Source: Nocardia terrae (GTDB lineage: Bacteria > Actinomycetota > Actinomycetes > Mycobacteriales > Mycobacteriaceae). Taken from it: a DNA stretch of 64,000 nucleotides. The notes beneath the pieces were generated by a model. The model was not told the DNA's origin. It ran no database searches and saw only the letters and a list, made by a program, of their open reading frames with translations. The stretch covers positions 124,001-188,000 of the forward strand of contig NZ_WRPP01000008.1 of NCBI RefSeq assembly GCF_009760405.1, written 5' to 3'. The position numbers and the translations under genes were made by a program. Below, piece after piece: positions 8,400-16,876 of the stretch. The first letter of the stretch is position 1; each line of letters begins with the position of its first letter.

Positions 8400-9404
8400 T
8401 CAGCGCCGCGCCTGGGCCACCGGATGCCCATTCTGCTCCGCGAGCACGGCCGCGCGGGCCAGTTCGGCCGCGCCGATCATGCCCGCGGCCTCACCCAGCT
8501 GGGCGGTGCGGATGCGGGCCAGGCGGCGGTGGCGGGCGCCGGTGATCGAGGCGGCGTAGTGCTCGCGGGCGTCGTCGAGGAACAGCGGGGCCGAACTGCT
8601 CACGCCGCCGGCCACCACGATCAGGTCCGGGTCGAAGATGTCGCTCACGAAGGCCAGACCCAGGCCCAGCCAGCGGGCGAAGTCCGCCATCACCTCCTGG
8701 GCCACCGGGTCGCCGTCCTGGGCCGCGCCCGCCACCCGGCGACCGGTCAGCGAGCCGGGATCACGACCCGATTCGCGGGCCAGCAGGGTGGAGCGCTGCG
8801 GGTCGGTGGCCAGGAACTCGATCGCGGTGTCGACCAGAGCCGTTCCGCTGCAATACCTTTCCCAGCAGCCGCGCTTGCCGCACGGGCAGGCGCGGCCATT
8901 GGGCACCACCTGCAGATGACCCAATTCCGGTGCGACACCGAAACTTCCGCGATACAGCTGGCCATTGCTGAGCAGCGCCGCGCCGATGCCGGTGCCGATG
9001 GCCACCAGCACCACATTGCGCCCGCCCGCCGCCGCGCCGAACCGGTACTCCGCCCACAGCGCGGCATTGGCGTCGTGCTCGAGAATCACCGGCAGGCCCA
9101 GACGCTCGGTGAGCCGCTGCGCGACGGGCGCGTCCTCCCACGGCAGATGCGGGGCGAACCGCACGGTGGCGCGGTCCTCGTCCACGAATCCGGCCACGGC
9201 CAGCCCGACCGCGCCGATGGCATGCCGTCCGCACAGCTCCCGCACCGCACGGGCCAGCCCGTCCTCGAGGGCACGCGCCGAATGCGGGGTCGGCGCGGTC
9301 ACGGTATCGAGCACCTCGCCCGACCCGTCCACCACCGACGCCCGAATATTCGTGCCGCCCACATCGATTCCCACGGTCAACGGCACATCCTCACCCGCCC
9401 TCAT
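8400..9404 (-). CDS. ROK-family glucokinase-like sugar kinase
   Basis: A 334-residue cytosolic sugar kinase of the ROK family. The ATP-binding DVGGTNIRASVVD is at the N-terminus, followed by substrate motif EHDANAALWAEYRFGA, second phosphate loop AIGTGIGAALL, and ELGHLQVVPNGRACPCGKRG with the zinc site Cys-x-Cys-x4-Cys and ExGH. No DNA-binding domain precedes it, so it is a kinase rather than a repressor. Glucose is the likely substrate, but sequence alone does not fix it. The ATG overlaps the stop of the preceding gene (ATGA), indicating an operon. Confidence 0.85.
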   Translation of the reverse strand: MRAGEDVPLTVGIDVGGTNIRASVVDGSGEVLDTVTAPTPHSARALEDGLARAVRELCGRHAIGAVGLAVAGFVDEDRATVRFAPHLPWEDAPVAQRLTERLGLPVILEHDANAALWAEYRFGAAAGGRNVVLVAIGTGIGAALLSNGQLYRGSFGVAPELGHLQVVPNGRACPCGKRGCWERYCSGTALVDTAIEFLATDPQRSTLLARESGRDPGSLTGRRVAGAAQDGDPVAQEVMADFARWLGLGLAFVSDIFDPDLIVVAGGVSSSAPLFLDDAREHYAASITGARHRRLARIRTAQLGEAAGMIGAAELARAAVLAEQNGHPVAQARR

Positions 9405-10528
9405 GCCTTGATGTTCACGTCGATGGGCACATACTTGGCGCGCTTGGCGCGACGGCCGCCACTCGGCTGCGCCGCGCCGCGTCCCGTCGCGGGACCGGGA
9501 TCACGGCCCGCATCCGGTGCCGTGGACGAATCCGCGCGGCCGGGACCGTAACCCGCCGTGGAATCGGCGGCCGACCGACCGACCGCGCCGGGGACGGGCC
9601 CGCGCGCCGAAACGCCGCCGGGACGAATCGATCCGCCGATGTCGTCCGCCGGGCCTGCCACCGGAGGACCGAACGGCATCCCGCCGGGCGCACCGACCGG
9701 GCCACCGGCGGCGCCGGCGCCGAAGCTCTTGCGCCGCGGGGTTTCGGCGCGGGCCGCGCCGGACCCCGCGGGGGATCGGGCCGCGCCCGGTCCGCGGCCG
9801 AGATGATCGTTCCCGCCGGCATCGGAGTCGTCCGCTCCCCCAGCGGATGCCGGGTCCGGCGGGTCGCCGGCAGACCGGCCGGATGCACCGGGGCGCGGGC
9901 CGGGTGGACCATCCATCGCGTCGGGGTCGGTGCCGAAGGCGTTGTGCCGAGCCTGATTCCTGGCTGCCGCGCGGCCTTGCATACCGACGACGAAGCGGGC
10001 GAGCATCGCCGTGAGATTCGCGCCCGGACGGTGCGGGTGCCCGGCCTCGGTGGATTCGCTTTCGCCCCAACCGGATTCGGCGCCGTTGTCATCCGATTCA
10101 CTCGTGTCCGCGTCGCCGCGGGCGGTGGCGTATGCGTCGGCGAAGGGCAGGTCCCCCGAGCCGGGATCGGTGGCCGTGCGCGAATAGTGATGCCAGGCAT
10201 GGTATTCCGGGGAATCCGGATCCAGGTCGGGCGGGATGACCGGGTCCACCGGGACCCCCGCGAGCGCCTCGCGCAGCACGGTGACGATGGCGGTGCCGTG
10301 GTCGGCGATGGCGGCCACCACATCGTGGTGCTCGCCGCGCACGATGGCCGCGGCCGCGCAGACCGGGCACCAACTGCAGCTGGACCATTCGACGCGGCCG
10401 TCGGAGGCGGTACGGCGCAGCACCGGTTCGACGCGTTCCAGGACGGCCTCGGCCAACAGCCGCAGTTCCTCGGCGAATTCGCCGAGGTTCTCCTCGGGGT
10501 GTCCGGGACGCGGGTGGGTCGTGGTCAT
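9401..10528 (-). CDS. hypothetical protein with long Gly/Pro/Asp-rich tail
   Basis: A 375-residue protein of unknown function at the position of Rv2183c. The first about 120 residues look folded: a helix (EEFAEELRLLAEAVLERVEP), then WSSCSWCPVCAAAAIVRGEHHDVV with a CxxC plus Cys cluster that could bind metal, then AIADHGTAIVTVLREAL. From about residue 130 it becomes low-complexity Gly/Pro/Ala/Asp-rich sequence and ends with a basic RRAKRAKYVPIDVNIKA. The conserved head and the last dozen residues probably matter most; the middle is a disordered expansion. It is coupled by ATGA overlaps to the ATPase gene before it and the ROK kinase after it. Confidence 0.7.
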   Translation of the reverse strand: MTTTHPRPGHPEENLGEFAEELRLLAEAVLERVEPVLRRTASDGRVEWSSCSWCPVCAAAAIVRGEHHDVVAAIADHGTAIVTVLREALAGVPVDPVIPPDLDPDSPEYHAWHHYSRTATDPGSGDLPFADAYATARGDADTSESDDNGAESGWGESESTEAGHPHRPGANLTAMLARFVVGMQGRAAARNQARHNAFGTDPDAMDGPPGPRPGASGRSAGDPPDPASAGGADDSDAGGNDHLGRGPGAARSPAGSGAARAETPRRKSFGAGAAGGPVGAPGGMPFGPPVAGPADDIGGSIRPGGVSARGPVPGAVGRSAADSTAGYGPGRADSSTAPDAGRDPGPATGRGAAQPSGGRRAKRAKYVPIDVNIKA

Positions 10529-12057
10529 TTCGGCCAGACCTGTGGATCGGGCCGGAAACGGATGACCAGCTGGTCGCCGTCGAGCTCGGCGGTCTCGACC
10601 GTGCACCGCCGCAATACCGGGGCCAGCCGCAAGCGCCGCCGGACCCCGTCCGCTCCCACGATCAAATCGTCCTCCACTCGTCCCAGCCGCAGGGTCGACG
10701 GATCGACCACCGGCAGATGCATGCGCATCGCGAACACCGAGTGCACGCCCGCCCCCGACTCCAGCCGCACCACCGGCTCGGCGGGAACGGGCAGCACACC
10801 GTCCGCATCTGTGCCAAGCATAGGGATCGGACGCCATCCCACCCAGTTACCACTCGCGTCCACCGCGTAGGACAGCGCCGCGAGCGAGCTCAGCCCCACC
10901 GGTTCGGCCCCCGCATGGCCCACGACCTGCACCGGAACATCGCGCAGGCGCTTGCGGAGCTCGGTCACCACGTCGAGTTGTTCGCCACGCCGATTGAAGT
11001 ACCACTGCACCGCGGGATGCGGTGGCTCGGTGGGGGCAGGCATCTCGGTGAGCACCTTGTTCACCAGCACGGCATCCAGTCGGATACCCAGCAGAGCGGC
11101 CGCGGAACGCACGCGCGCGGATTCGGCGACCGCGACCTGCTCGGCGGCGGTGACCAGCCGCGCGCCCGTGCGGGTCCGGTCCACGAGCAGATCCCGGGCA
11201 TCGGTCACCGCGGCCACGATCTGTTCCACGGTCACCGCGAGCACGGCCTTACGGAAGTCGGTTCCGATGGTCTCCATGGTCCGGGAGTGCGCGGGCCACA
11301 CCCGTTCCAGATACCCGAGCACCGTGTCGGGCGCGGTGACGATGCGCAGCATGTCGGCCGAGGGCGGGCAGTCCACCACGATCACGTCCCAGCGGGCGTC
11401 CTTGGCGAACTGGGTGATCTCGAGCAGCGCGAGCAGTTCCTGCACGCCCGGCAACCCGGTCAGTTCAGCGGGATCCAGTGCGTCCAGATCGAATCCGTGC
11501 TCATGCCCGGCACCGGACGCCATCACCAGCACCTGCCGGAACCGATCCTCCAGCAGCGCAAGCGAATCCACCTCGATCACGTCGAGGGCCGGTGCGGCGG
11601 CGAGAGACTCGCCACGGGAGGCGCGCGGCGAGGCGCCGGAGCCGGACGGCCTCGCCGTGAACCCGGGTCCGACGTCGGTCGCCGAAGACTCGGTGTCGCC
11701 GATATCGTCGGCCATCCCACCCCGCCACGCGGCGCTGAACTCCGCGGCGGCGACTCCGGGTCCCCGCTCGGCAGCGAATTGTTCCCGCCCGTCGGCGAAT
11801 TGCGGTGCGGGCGCGGCGAACATGGGCAGGGGCAAGCTGGCGACGGCTGCGGTCGCGTCGTGGCGCAGCCGGTAGCCGAGGGCGTCGCCGAGGGAATGGG
11901 CCTGGTCGAGCGAGGCCAGCAGGACGCGTTGGCCGGATCGGGCGTAGGCGAGGGCGGTGGTGCACGCCAGTGTGGTCTTTCCGACGCCACCCTTGCCGAT
12001 GAAGAGCTCGACGCGGGTGGCGGGGCGCGGCGAGCGTTCGGTACCGCCGGTGGTCAG
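10525..12057 (-). CDS. ArsA/GET3-like ATPase (Rv2184c type) with a CTG start
   Basis: A 510-residue deviant-Walker P-loop ATPase of the ArsA/MinD/SIMIBI group. The N-terminus has VELFIGKGGVGKTTLAC (deviant Walker A), then SLDQAHSLGDALG (switch I-type) and DVIVVDCPPSADML (Walker B region). No ATG, GTG or TTG exists in this frame between the upstream in-frame stop (inside the preceding gene) and a TTG at 11835, which lies after the P-loop. The only sensible start is CTG at 12057, which overlaps the stop of the preceding gene as CTGA, the same geometry as the ATGA overlap at its 3' end. Function in this locus is unknown; related ATPases deliver membrane proteins or metalloids. Confidence 0.85.
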   Translation of the reverse strand: MTTGGTERSPRPATRVELFIGKGGVGKTTLACTTALAYARSGQRVLLASLDQAHSLGDALGYRLRHDATAAVASLPLPMFAAPAPQFADGREQFAAERGPGVAAAEFSAAWRGGMADDIGDTESSATDVGPGFTARPSGSGASPRASRGESLAAAPALDVIEVDSLALLEDRFRQVLVMASGAGHEHGFDLDALDPAELTGLPGVQELLALLEITQFAKDARWDVIVVDCPPSADMLRIVTAPDTVLGYLERVWPAHSRTMETIGTDFRKAVLAVTVEQIVAAVTDARDLLVDRTRTGARLVTAAEQVAVAESARVRSAAALLGIRLDAVLVNKVLTEMPAPTEPPHPAVQWYFNRRGEQLDVVTELRKRLRDVPVQVVGHAGAEPVGLSSLAALSYAVDASGNWVGWRPIPMLGTDADGVLPVPAEPVVRLESGAGVHSVFAMRMHLPVVDPSTLRLGRVEDDLIVGADGVRRRLRLAPVLRRCTVETAELDGDQLVIRFRPDPQVWPK

Positions 12058-12491
12058 CCTTCGACCCGCTTCTTGAGTTCCTTGAGCGCGGTATCGGTGA
12101 TGACCTTCTCCGCCTTGCGTTTGAACATGCCGATCATCGGGATGTTCAGGTCCACCGTCAGCTCGTAGACCACCTGGGTGGTGCCGTCGGGCAGGGCGAT
12201 GAGTTCGTAGGTGCCGTCCTGCGCCTTCTGCAGGTCACCGGCGACCAGGCTCCAGCTCACGGCTCGGCCGTCGGGCCGCCAGGTGTAGGACAGGCTGTAG
12301 GTGTCCTTGACGACGCCGGCGTCGAGCACGAACCGGGCGGTGCGGGCGCGGCCGTCCGGGAACTTGTCCAGCACTTCGACCGAGCGGGCCGCGGCGACCC
12401 ATTCCGGATACGACTCCAGGTCGGCGATGACGGCCATCACTCGGTCCGAGGGGGCGTCGATCACGATCGACCTCTGAGTTCGATCGGCCAT
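12054..12491 (-). CDS. SRPBCC (START-like) family protein, Rv2185c type
   Basis: A 145-residue START/Bet v1-like protein matching the mycobacterial TB16.3 (Rv2185c) family. It begins MADRTQRSIVIDAPSDRVMAVIADLESYPEWV, the usual opening of polyketide-cyclase/dehydrase-type pockets, and ends in a long helix (ALKELKKRVEG). The cavity suggests lipid or hydrophobic ligand binding; no catalytic residues can be named. ATG at 12491 has AAAGGAAG about 10 nt upstream. The stop overlaps the CTG start of the ATPase gene. Confidence 0.85.
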   Translation of the reverse strand: MADRTQRSIVIDAPSDRVMAVIADLESYPEWVAAARSVEVLDKFPDGRARTARFVLDAGVVKDTYSLSYTWRPDGRAVSWSLVAGDLQKAQDGTYELIALPDGTTQVVYELTVDLNIPMIGMFKRKAEKVITDTALKELKKRVEG

Positions 12492-12526
12492 GGGCGGCAA
12501 CGCTTCCTTTCTGGTGAGCGACGGCG

Positions 12527-12919
12527 CTAGCGAACGGCGGCGGGCGCGACCCCGGCCTTGCGCCCGGCCTCGAGGCGGGCCTTGATCTCGAAGGACATGA
12601 CTTTGCCCGCGACGCGGCGAGACCGGTTCATGGCCAGCAGCTCCCGTCCGGACATACCGGCGATGCCGCCCTTCGGTTCGGCGTGCATGAAGTAATGCAT
12701 GATGACGCCGTCCAGCATGGGCTCCAGCCAGACCTCCATGGTGCCGTCCGCGCCACCGCTGACGGTCCAGCGAATCCCCTTCTCGCCCCGGTCTTCCCGG
12801 ACCTGCAACTGCAGATCGGGCCACCAGCGGCGCCAGCGGGCACGATCGGCCAGCACCTCGGCCACGGCCTCGCCCGGCGCGGCGACGAAGGTCTGATCGG
12901 CAACCTGGATACTGCTCAC
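12527..12919 (-). CDS. SRPBCC-like polyketide cyclase/dehydrase protein, Rv2186c type
   Basis: A 130-residue second START-like protein upstream of its paralogue (35-bp gap). Motifs are MSSIQVADQTFVAAPGEAV, DRARWRRWWPDLQLQV and YFMHAEPKGGIAGM. It ends in a basic/Ala-rich tail. Position and length match Rv2186c. It probably heads the minus-strand operon running down to the ROK kinase and acyltransferase. The ligand is unknown. Confidence 0.8.
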   Translation of the reverse strand: MSSIQVADQTFVAAPGEAVAEVLADRARWRRWWPDLQLQVREDRGEKGIRWTVSGGADGTMEVWLEPMLDGVIMHYFMHAEPKGGIAGMSGRELLAMNRSRRVAGKVMSFEIKARLEAGRKAGVAPAAVR

Positions 12920-13004
12920 GCGGCTGAGCCTAGCGCAGGACGCCGATCACCTCGGACCCACGCCGACCGGGAGCCGCCGCTCAGGCCACCCCGTCCCGGG
13001 TAGC

Positions 13005-14159
13005 TCAGTGGACACGGCCCGCGCGCAGGCTCGGGTCCAGCAGTTCCCGTAGTCGCGCACCCATGAGATCCCAGCGCCACTGCTGCTGCACCCACTGCCG
13101 GCCCGCCGCGCCCATCGCGGCGGCGGCATCACGGTCGGAGAGGATGTCGACGATGGCGTCGGTGAGCGCGGCGATGTCCTTGCCGCCGACCACGCGCCCG
13201 GTCTCGCCCTCGCGCACGGTTTCCGGCGCGCCACCCGAATCCCCGGCCACCACCGGCACTCCCGTGGCGGAAGCCTCGAGGAAGACGATGCCGAGACCCT
13301 CCACGTCCAGGCCGAATCCGCGGGTGCGGCACGGCATGGCGAAGACATCGGCAATGGTGTGATGGGCGGCGAGCTCCTTCGACCGGACGCGACCGGTGAA
13401 GATCACGTCCGCACCGAGCCCCATCGCCTGCGTGAACGCCCGCAGCTTCTGCTCGTACGGCCCGCTGCCCGCGATGACGAGCACCGCCCCGTCGACCCGC
13501 TTCTTGATCTCGGGCATGGCCGTGATCAGCATGTCCTGCCCCTTGCGCGGCACCAGCCGTGACAGGCACAGAATCGTGGGCCGATCCCCCAGCCCGTACC
13601 GCTCGCGCAACTCGGCCCGCGCGGCCGGATCCGGCTTGAACACCTCGGAATCCACGGCGGGAGGCAGATATTCGAGCGCCGATTGCGCCCCGAACGCCGC
13701 CGCGAACCGCCGCCGCGTGTATTTACTGACATAGGTGACGACATCGGTGTGATCCCCGATCACCCGCAGCGCCTGCCGCGCCCCCGGCAGCATCGACCAC
13801 CCGACCTCGTGCCCGTGCGTCGACGCGATGATCCGCTCGGCCCCCGCCTGCCGCAGCACCGGCGACATCAACGCCAGCGGCGCGGCCGCCCCGAACCACA
13901 CCCGATCACACTGCTCGTCCCGCATCAGCTTCTTGGCCCGCCGCGCCACCAGAGGCGTCGGCAACATCAACGTCGTCGGATGCCGCACCACCTGAAACGG
14001 CTGCTCCGCATCGAACTCGAGATGACTGTCCCCCCGCCACCGAGGCGCGTAGACAACCAGCTCATCGGCAGGCAACTGCAAGGCGAGCGCATGCAGATAC
14101 GACTGAATCCCACCCGGCCGCGGCGGGAAATCATTGGTAACCAGCAAAGTTCGCCCCAT
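13005..14159 (-). CDS. pimB: GDP-mannose-dependent alpha-mannosyltransferase PimB'
   Basis: A 384-residue GT4, GT-B-fold enzyme that adds the second mannose to PIM1 on the cytoplasmic face, an early step to PIM, LM and LAM. The N-terminus has TNDFPPRPGGIQSYL (glycine-rich acceptor loop). STHGHEVGWSMLPG carries the catalytic His. FLEASATGVPVVAGDSGGAPE carries the E-x7-E nucleotide-sugar motif. It is at the Rv2188c position of the conserved order; fadD15 (Rv2187), between it and Rv2186c in M. tuberculosis, is absent. Together with mptA it shows that this organism makes lipomannan-type glycolipids. Confidence 0.9.
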   Translation of the reverse strand: MGRTLLVTNDFPPRPGGIQSYLHALALQLPADELVVYAPRWRGDSHLEFDAEQPFQVVRHPTTLMLPTPLVARRAKKLMRDEQCDRVWFGAAAPLALMSPVLRQAGAERIIASTHGHEVGWSMLPGARQALRVIGDHTDVVTYVSKYTRRRFAAAFGAQSALEYLPPAVDSEVFKPDPAARAELRERYGLGDRPTILCLSRLVPRKGQDMLITAMPEIKKRVDGAVLVIAGSGPYEQKLRAFTQAMGLGADVIFTGRVRSKELAAHHTIADVFAMPCRTRGFGLDVEGLGIVFLEASATGVPVVAGDSGGAPETVREGETGRVVGGKDIAALTDAIVDILSDRDAAAAMGAAGRQWVQQQWRWDLMGARLRELLDPSLRAGRVH

Positions 14160-14545
14160 ACCCCAAACCTACTGCACCCCCGCCCCCGCCTCTCCCCACC
14201 CCGAACCCTCCCACCCCGCCCCTCGTGTCGCCCCACCGCGTACCCGGTCGCCCCGCCGCGCGCCCATACGAGGGCGATCATGGCGACCCGAGGCGCGGAC
14301 CTGGAGCTGCTCATGGAGCAACGGGCCGAGCCTGGCGGCGGAATGCTGCTCCGCGTCGACGTGGAGCGATTCAACGCGCCCACACCCACTGGACCCTCCA
14401 CCTCTCCGCCCCACCCGTCCGTCCGGACGACGGCTCGACATCTGGCTCCGACCCCGAAACCCCACCGCATTTCAAGATCAGGGAGCTGTCGTCGCGGGAA
14501 TTCGGACGAATCTCCTCGGTGAGAGCTCCCTGGCTCTTGTGAGAG
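14160..14545. other. intergenic stretch with possible frameshifted ORF remnants
   Basis: No complete gene is recognised. Two protein-like, G/C3-biased segments lie on the plus strand in different frames: one starts at ATG 14280 (MATRGADLELLMEQRAEPGG), the other ends at TGA 14542 (ending SSREFGRISSVRAPWLL). Joined, they could be a small frameshifted gene, but I recognise neither. The minus-strand promoter of pimB should lie just above 14159. Confidence 0.3.
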
Positions 14546-15550
14546 TTATGCGCCGTCTGCGGTGCGCGCGGTGATCCAGACGCGCCAGTCGGTGAGGAAG
14601 TCCCGGTAGGTCGTGCCCAGGGCGGTGCGGAGGGAGTTCTCCACCGCGGTGCGGTCCTTCGGGCCGGAGGCCAGATCGCGGTACAGGTCCACGAGTTTGG
14701 GGTCGCCGTAGCGGTCGGCGATGAAAGCGCAGGCGGACCAGCCCTGTTCGTAGGCGAGGGAGGCTTGGCCGCTCGTGGGGGTGAACATGGCGTCGGACGG
14801 GAGATCGGCGGGGAGATCGCCGGTGCGGGCCTTGGTGGTCAACGTCGGCGCGATCTGGGTGATGGGCCGGTGCATACCGCGGTAGGCGGTGTATTCAGCC
14901 GCGCCCTCGAGCATCCACATCGGCGAGCCGTCGACGGTGATCTTCCGCGTCGCCATATGCGTGAGCTCGTGCCTCAGCACCGCGCGCAGCCCGTCGGCTC
15001 CGAGCCGATGCCCGGCCTCGGGCCCGAAAACCACGCGCTGTCCGGTCAATTCGGCACCGGGCCGAATCGGATCGGCGACGGTGGAGGCGGCGACCCCGGC
15101 GGGAACGTCACCGACGGCGTGGGTGAGTGCGGCGAATTCGGCCGGACTGGACGCGACCACCACGACAGGGGCCTGATTCCACTGCTGACCCCACAGCGAA
15201 GTCACCGCCGTGGTGGATGCTGCGAGTTCGCTTGCTAATACATCGATATCGTTCCGCTGCCCGGAATGCCCGAGCACGACACCCACCCGCCCCGATCCGG
15301 TGGACACCGTCTCCGCGACCGGCTTGCCGTAATACTCCATGCTCCGCTTCACCAGCGGCACCTGCGGATCGGTCGCGCTGAGCCCGCCGGATTCCGGGGC
15401 GACCGCGCGCAGCGTCGGCAGCACCGAGTTCGGCAGCATGAGCAGTGCGCCGCAGGCGGCGGTCAGACCGGTGACCATGACCAGCGTGGCGACGAACTGG
15501 AACCGCCGTCGCGCGGCCAACCAGCCGCGCACCCGCCGCAGAGCGCTCAT
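14546..15550 (-). CDS. secreted or membrane-anchored putative zinc metallopeptidase
   Basis: A 334-residue protein with an N-terminal membrane segment (QFVATLVMVTGLTAACGALL, about residues 18-38) and an outside gluzincin-like core: RHELTHMATRKI supplies an HExxH-type zinc site (HELTH) and WMLEGAAEYTAYRG, about 25 residues later, the third-ligand Glu. This resembles peptidase MA-like proteins. The preceding segment (LGHSGQRNDIDVL and so on) is the usual non-catalytic half. ATG at 15550 has GAGG at a good distance; GTG at 15556 is also possible. It follows the NlpC/P60 gene with a strong hairpin between, suggesting cell-wall or envelope proteolysis. The substrate is unknown. Confidence 0.7.
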   Translation of the reverse strand: MSALRRVRGWLAARRRFQFVATLVMVTGLTAACGALLMLPNSVLPTLRAVAPESGGLSATDPQVPLVKRSMEYYGKPVAETVSTGSGRVGVVLGHSGQRNDIDVLASELAASTTAVTSLWGQQWNQAPVVVVASSPAEFAALTHAVGDVPAGVAASTVADPIRPGAELTGQRVVFGPEAGHRLGADGLRAVLRHELTHMATRKITVDGSPMWMLEGAAEYTAYRGMHRPITQIAPTLTTKARTGDLPADLPSDAMFTPTSGQASLAYEQGWSACAFIADRYGDPKLVDLYRDLASGPKDRTAVENSLRTALGTTYRDFLTDWRVWITARTADGA

Positions 15551-15581
15551 CGCCACCTCGTCGTGCTCATGCTGTGCCCAT

Positions 15582-15648
15582 GGGGCATGAGAGGGGACCC
15601 TACGTGGTTACGCAAGCTGCCTCCTTCGGGTCCTGACCTCTCATGCCC
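15582..15648 (-). other. long imperfect hairpin between NlpC/P60 and peptidase genes
   Basis: The arms read GGGGCATGAGAGGGGACCC (15582-15600) and its near-complement (15628-15648). They form a 12-bp helix, a 3-nt bulge and a 6-bp helix around a 27-nt loop. The element follows the NlpC/P60 stop (15661) and precedes the peptidase start by 31 nt. It could be a terminator, an mRNA processing site or an attenuator. There is no T tract. Confidence 0.6.
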
Positions 15649-15660
15649 GGTCCAGCGAAC

Positions 15661-16746
15661 TCAGAACCGGCGCGCCGAATGGAACGGTGTGGAGCCCATC
15701 GGCGCGACCTGGACGGGAACGCCGAAAGTCGAAGCGTGCAGCATCAATCCGTTGCCGGCGTAGATGCCCACGTGTGAGATGTCAGAGTAGAAGAAGACCA
15801 CGTCGCCGGGCTGCAGGTCCTTCTCGTCGACCGGCGTGCCGTAGGAGGACTGCTGCTGACTGGTGCGGGGCACGTCCTTGCCTACCTGATGGAAGGCCCA
15901 CTGCACGAGTCCGGAGCAGTCGAACTGGTCGGGACCGGTGGCGCCCCACACGTAGGGGTCGCCGACGCGGGTGAGCGCGGCGGCCAGGGCGCTGGTGCCG
16001 GAACCGGGGACCAGGCCCTTGAGCAGGCTGTCGCGGTCGAAACCGGGCGGGAACATGGAGCCCGCGAGCGCGGACTTGTCGCCGGCCGAGAGCTGACCCC
16101 ACGCCGCGATGACACCGGCCATGGAGCCCTGCAGCGCGGCGCGTTTGGATTCCAGATCGGATCGGACCGAGTCGGCGGCGGCGCTGGCGGCCTTGGCGGC
16201 GTCCGCGGCGGTGCGCGCGACGGTCTCGGCGGCAGAGGCGGCGTCGGTGGCCTTCTGGAACTGGCTCAGTTGATCATTCGTGCGCGCGCCCACGAAGTCG
16301 ACGATCGACATCTGGTCGAGCAGCTGCTGCGGCGAATTGCTGACCAATAGCGAGGTGAGTCGATTGGTGCGGCTGCCGAGCAGTGCGGAGCTGGCGGCGC
16401 GATCGATGACCGGTTGGTACTGGCGAATTTCGGCCTTGGCGGCGTCGAGCGTCGCGGCCGCGTCGGCCGCGCGCTTCTCGGCCGCGTCGGAAGCGGCGAC
16501 CTTGGTGTCCAGATCGGCCTGCGCGTTGAGCGCCTGCTGATTGAGCTGTTCGGATTGCCGCGAGAGATCGATGAGCCGCTGCACTGCTTCCCCAGCAGTG
16601 GTCGGTGCGGAGGCCGGATCGGCGATCGCGGGTCCGATACCCAGAGTTCCGTAGGAGCCGACCATGAGGGCGCCTACGGTGAGGGCTCCACCCACCAGTC
16701 GCTTGGTGCGTTGACTGTGTGTCCGATGAGGCTGCTGCGCTGCCAC
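15661..16746 (-). CDS. NlpC/P60 peptidoglycan endopeptidase with N-terminal coiled coil (Rv2190c type)
   Basis: A 361-residue exported cell-wall hydrolase. A signal peptide covers about residues 15-42 (LVGGALTVGALMVGSYGTLG, then AIADPASA). A long Ala-rich coiled coil follows (about 50-215), as in RipA/RipC-type hydrolases where it controls access to the active site. The C-terminal NlpC/P60 domain has catalytic Cys in FDCSGLVQWAF, His in SDISHVGIYAG and a polar third position in LMLHAST. It should cut the D-Glu-mesoDAP bond in stem peptides. GTG at 16746 is the start. The promoter block at 16789-16828 is shared with the next NlpC/P60 gene upstream. Confidence 0.9.
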   Translation of the reverse strand: MAAQQPHRTHSQRTKRLVGGALTVGALMVGSYGTLGIGPAIADPASAPTTAGEAVQRLIDLSRQSEQLNQQALNAQADLDTKVAASDAAEKRAADAAATLDAAKAEIRQYQPVIDRAASSALLGSRTNRLTSLLVSNSPQQLLDQMSIVDFVGARTNDQLSQFQKATDAASAAETVARTAADAAKAASAAADSVRSDLESKRAALQGSMAGVIAAWGQLSAGDKSALAGSMFPPGFDRDSLLKGLVPGSGTSALAAALTRVGDPYVWGATGPDQFDCSGLVQWAFHQVGKDVPRTSQQQSSYGTPVDEKDLQPGDVVFFYSDISHVGIYAGNGLMLHASTFGVPVQVAPMGSTPFHSARRF

Positions 16747-16788
16747 GGTTGGTGTCGTCCCGTTCTCTTACCCCGAGCTGGTCAAGAA

Positions 16789-16828
16789 GGTCTCGAATAG
16801 ATTACGAAACGGCGACCGGTTGTGTCCA
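16789..16828 (-). promoter_or_regulatory. putative promoter shared with the second NlpC/P60 gene
   Basis: On the minus strand a TGGACA -35-like hexamer (16823-16828) lies 18 bp from TAATCT (-10, 16799-16804). The plus-strand block GGTCTC-N4-AGATTACGA (16789-16807) recurs at 17568-17586 upstream of the paralogous gene with identical spacing (15 of 19 bases identical). Confidence 0.55.
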
Positions 16829-16876
16829 GCAGGCCACGAAATCGTCACGGCCGCCGCGTCGTAATCCGAGGTGAAG

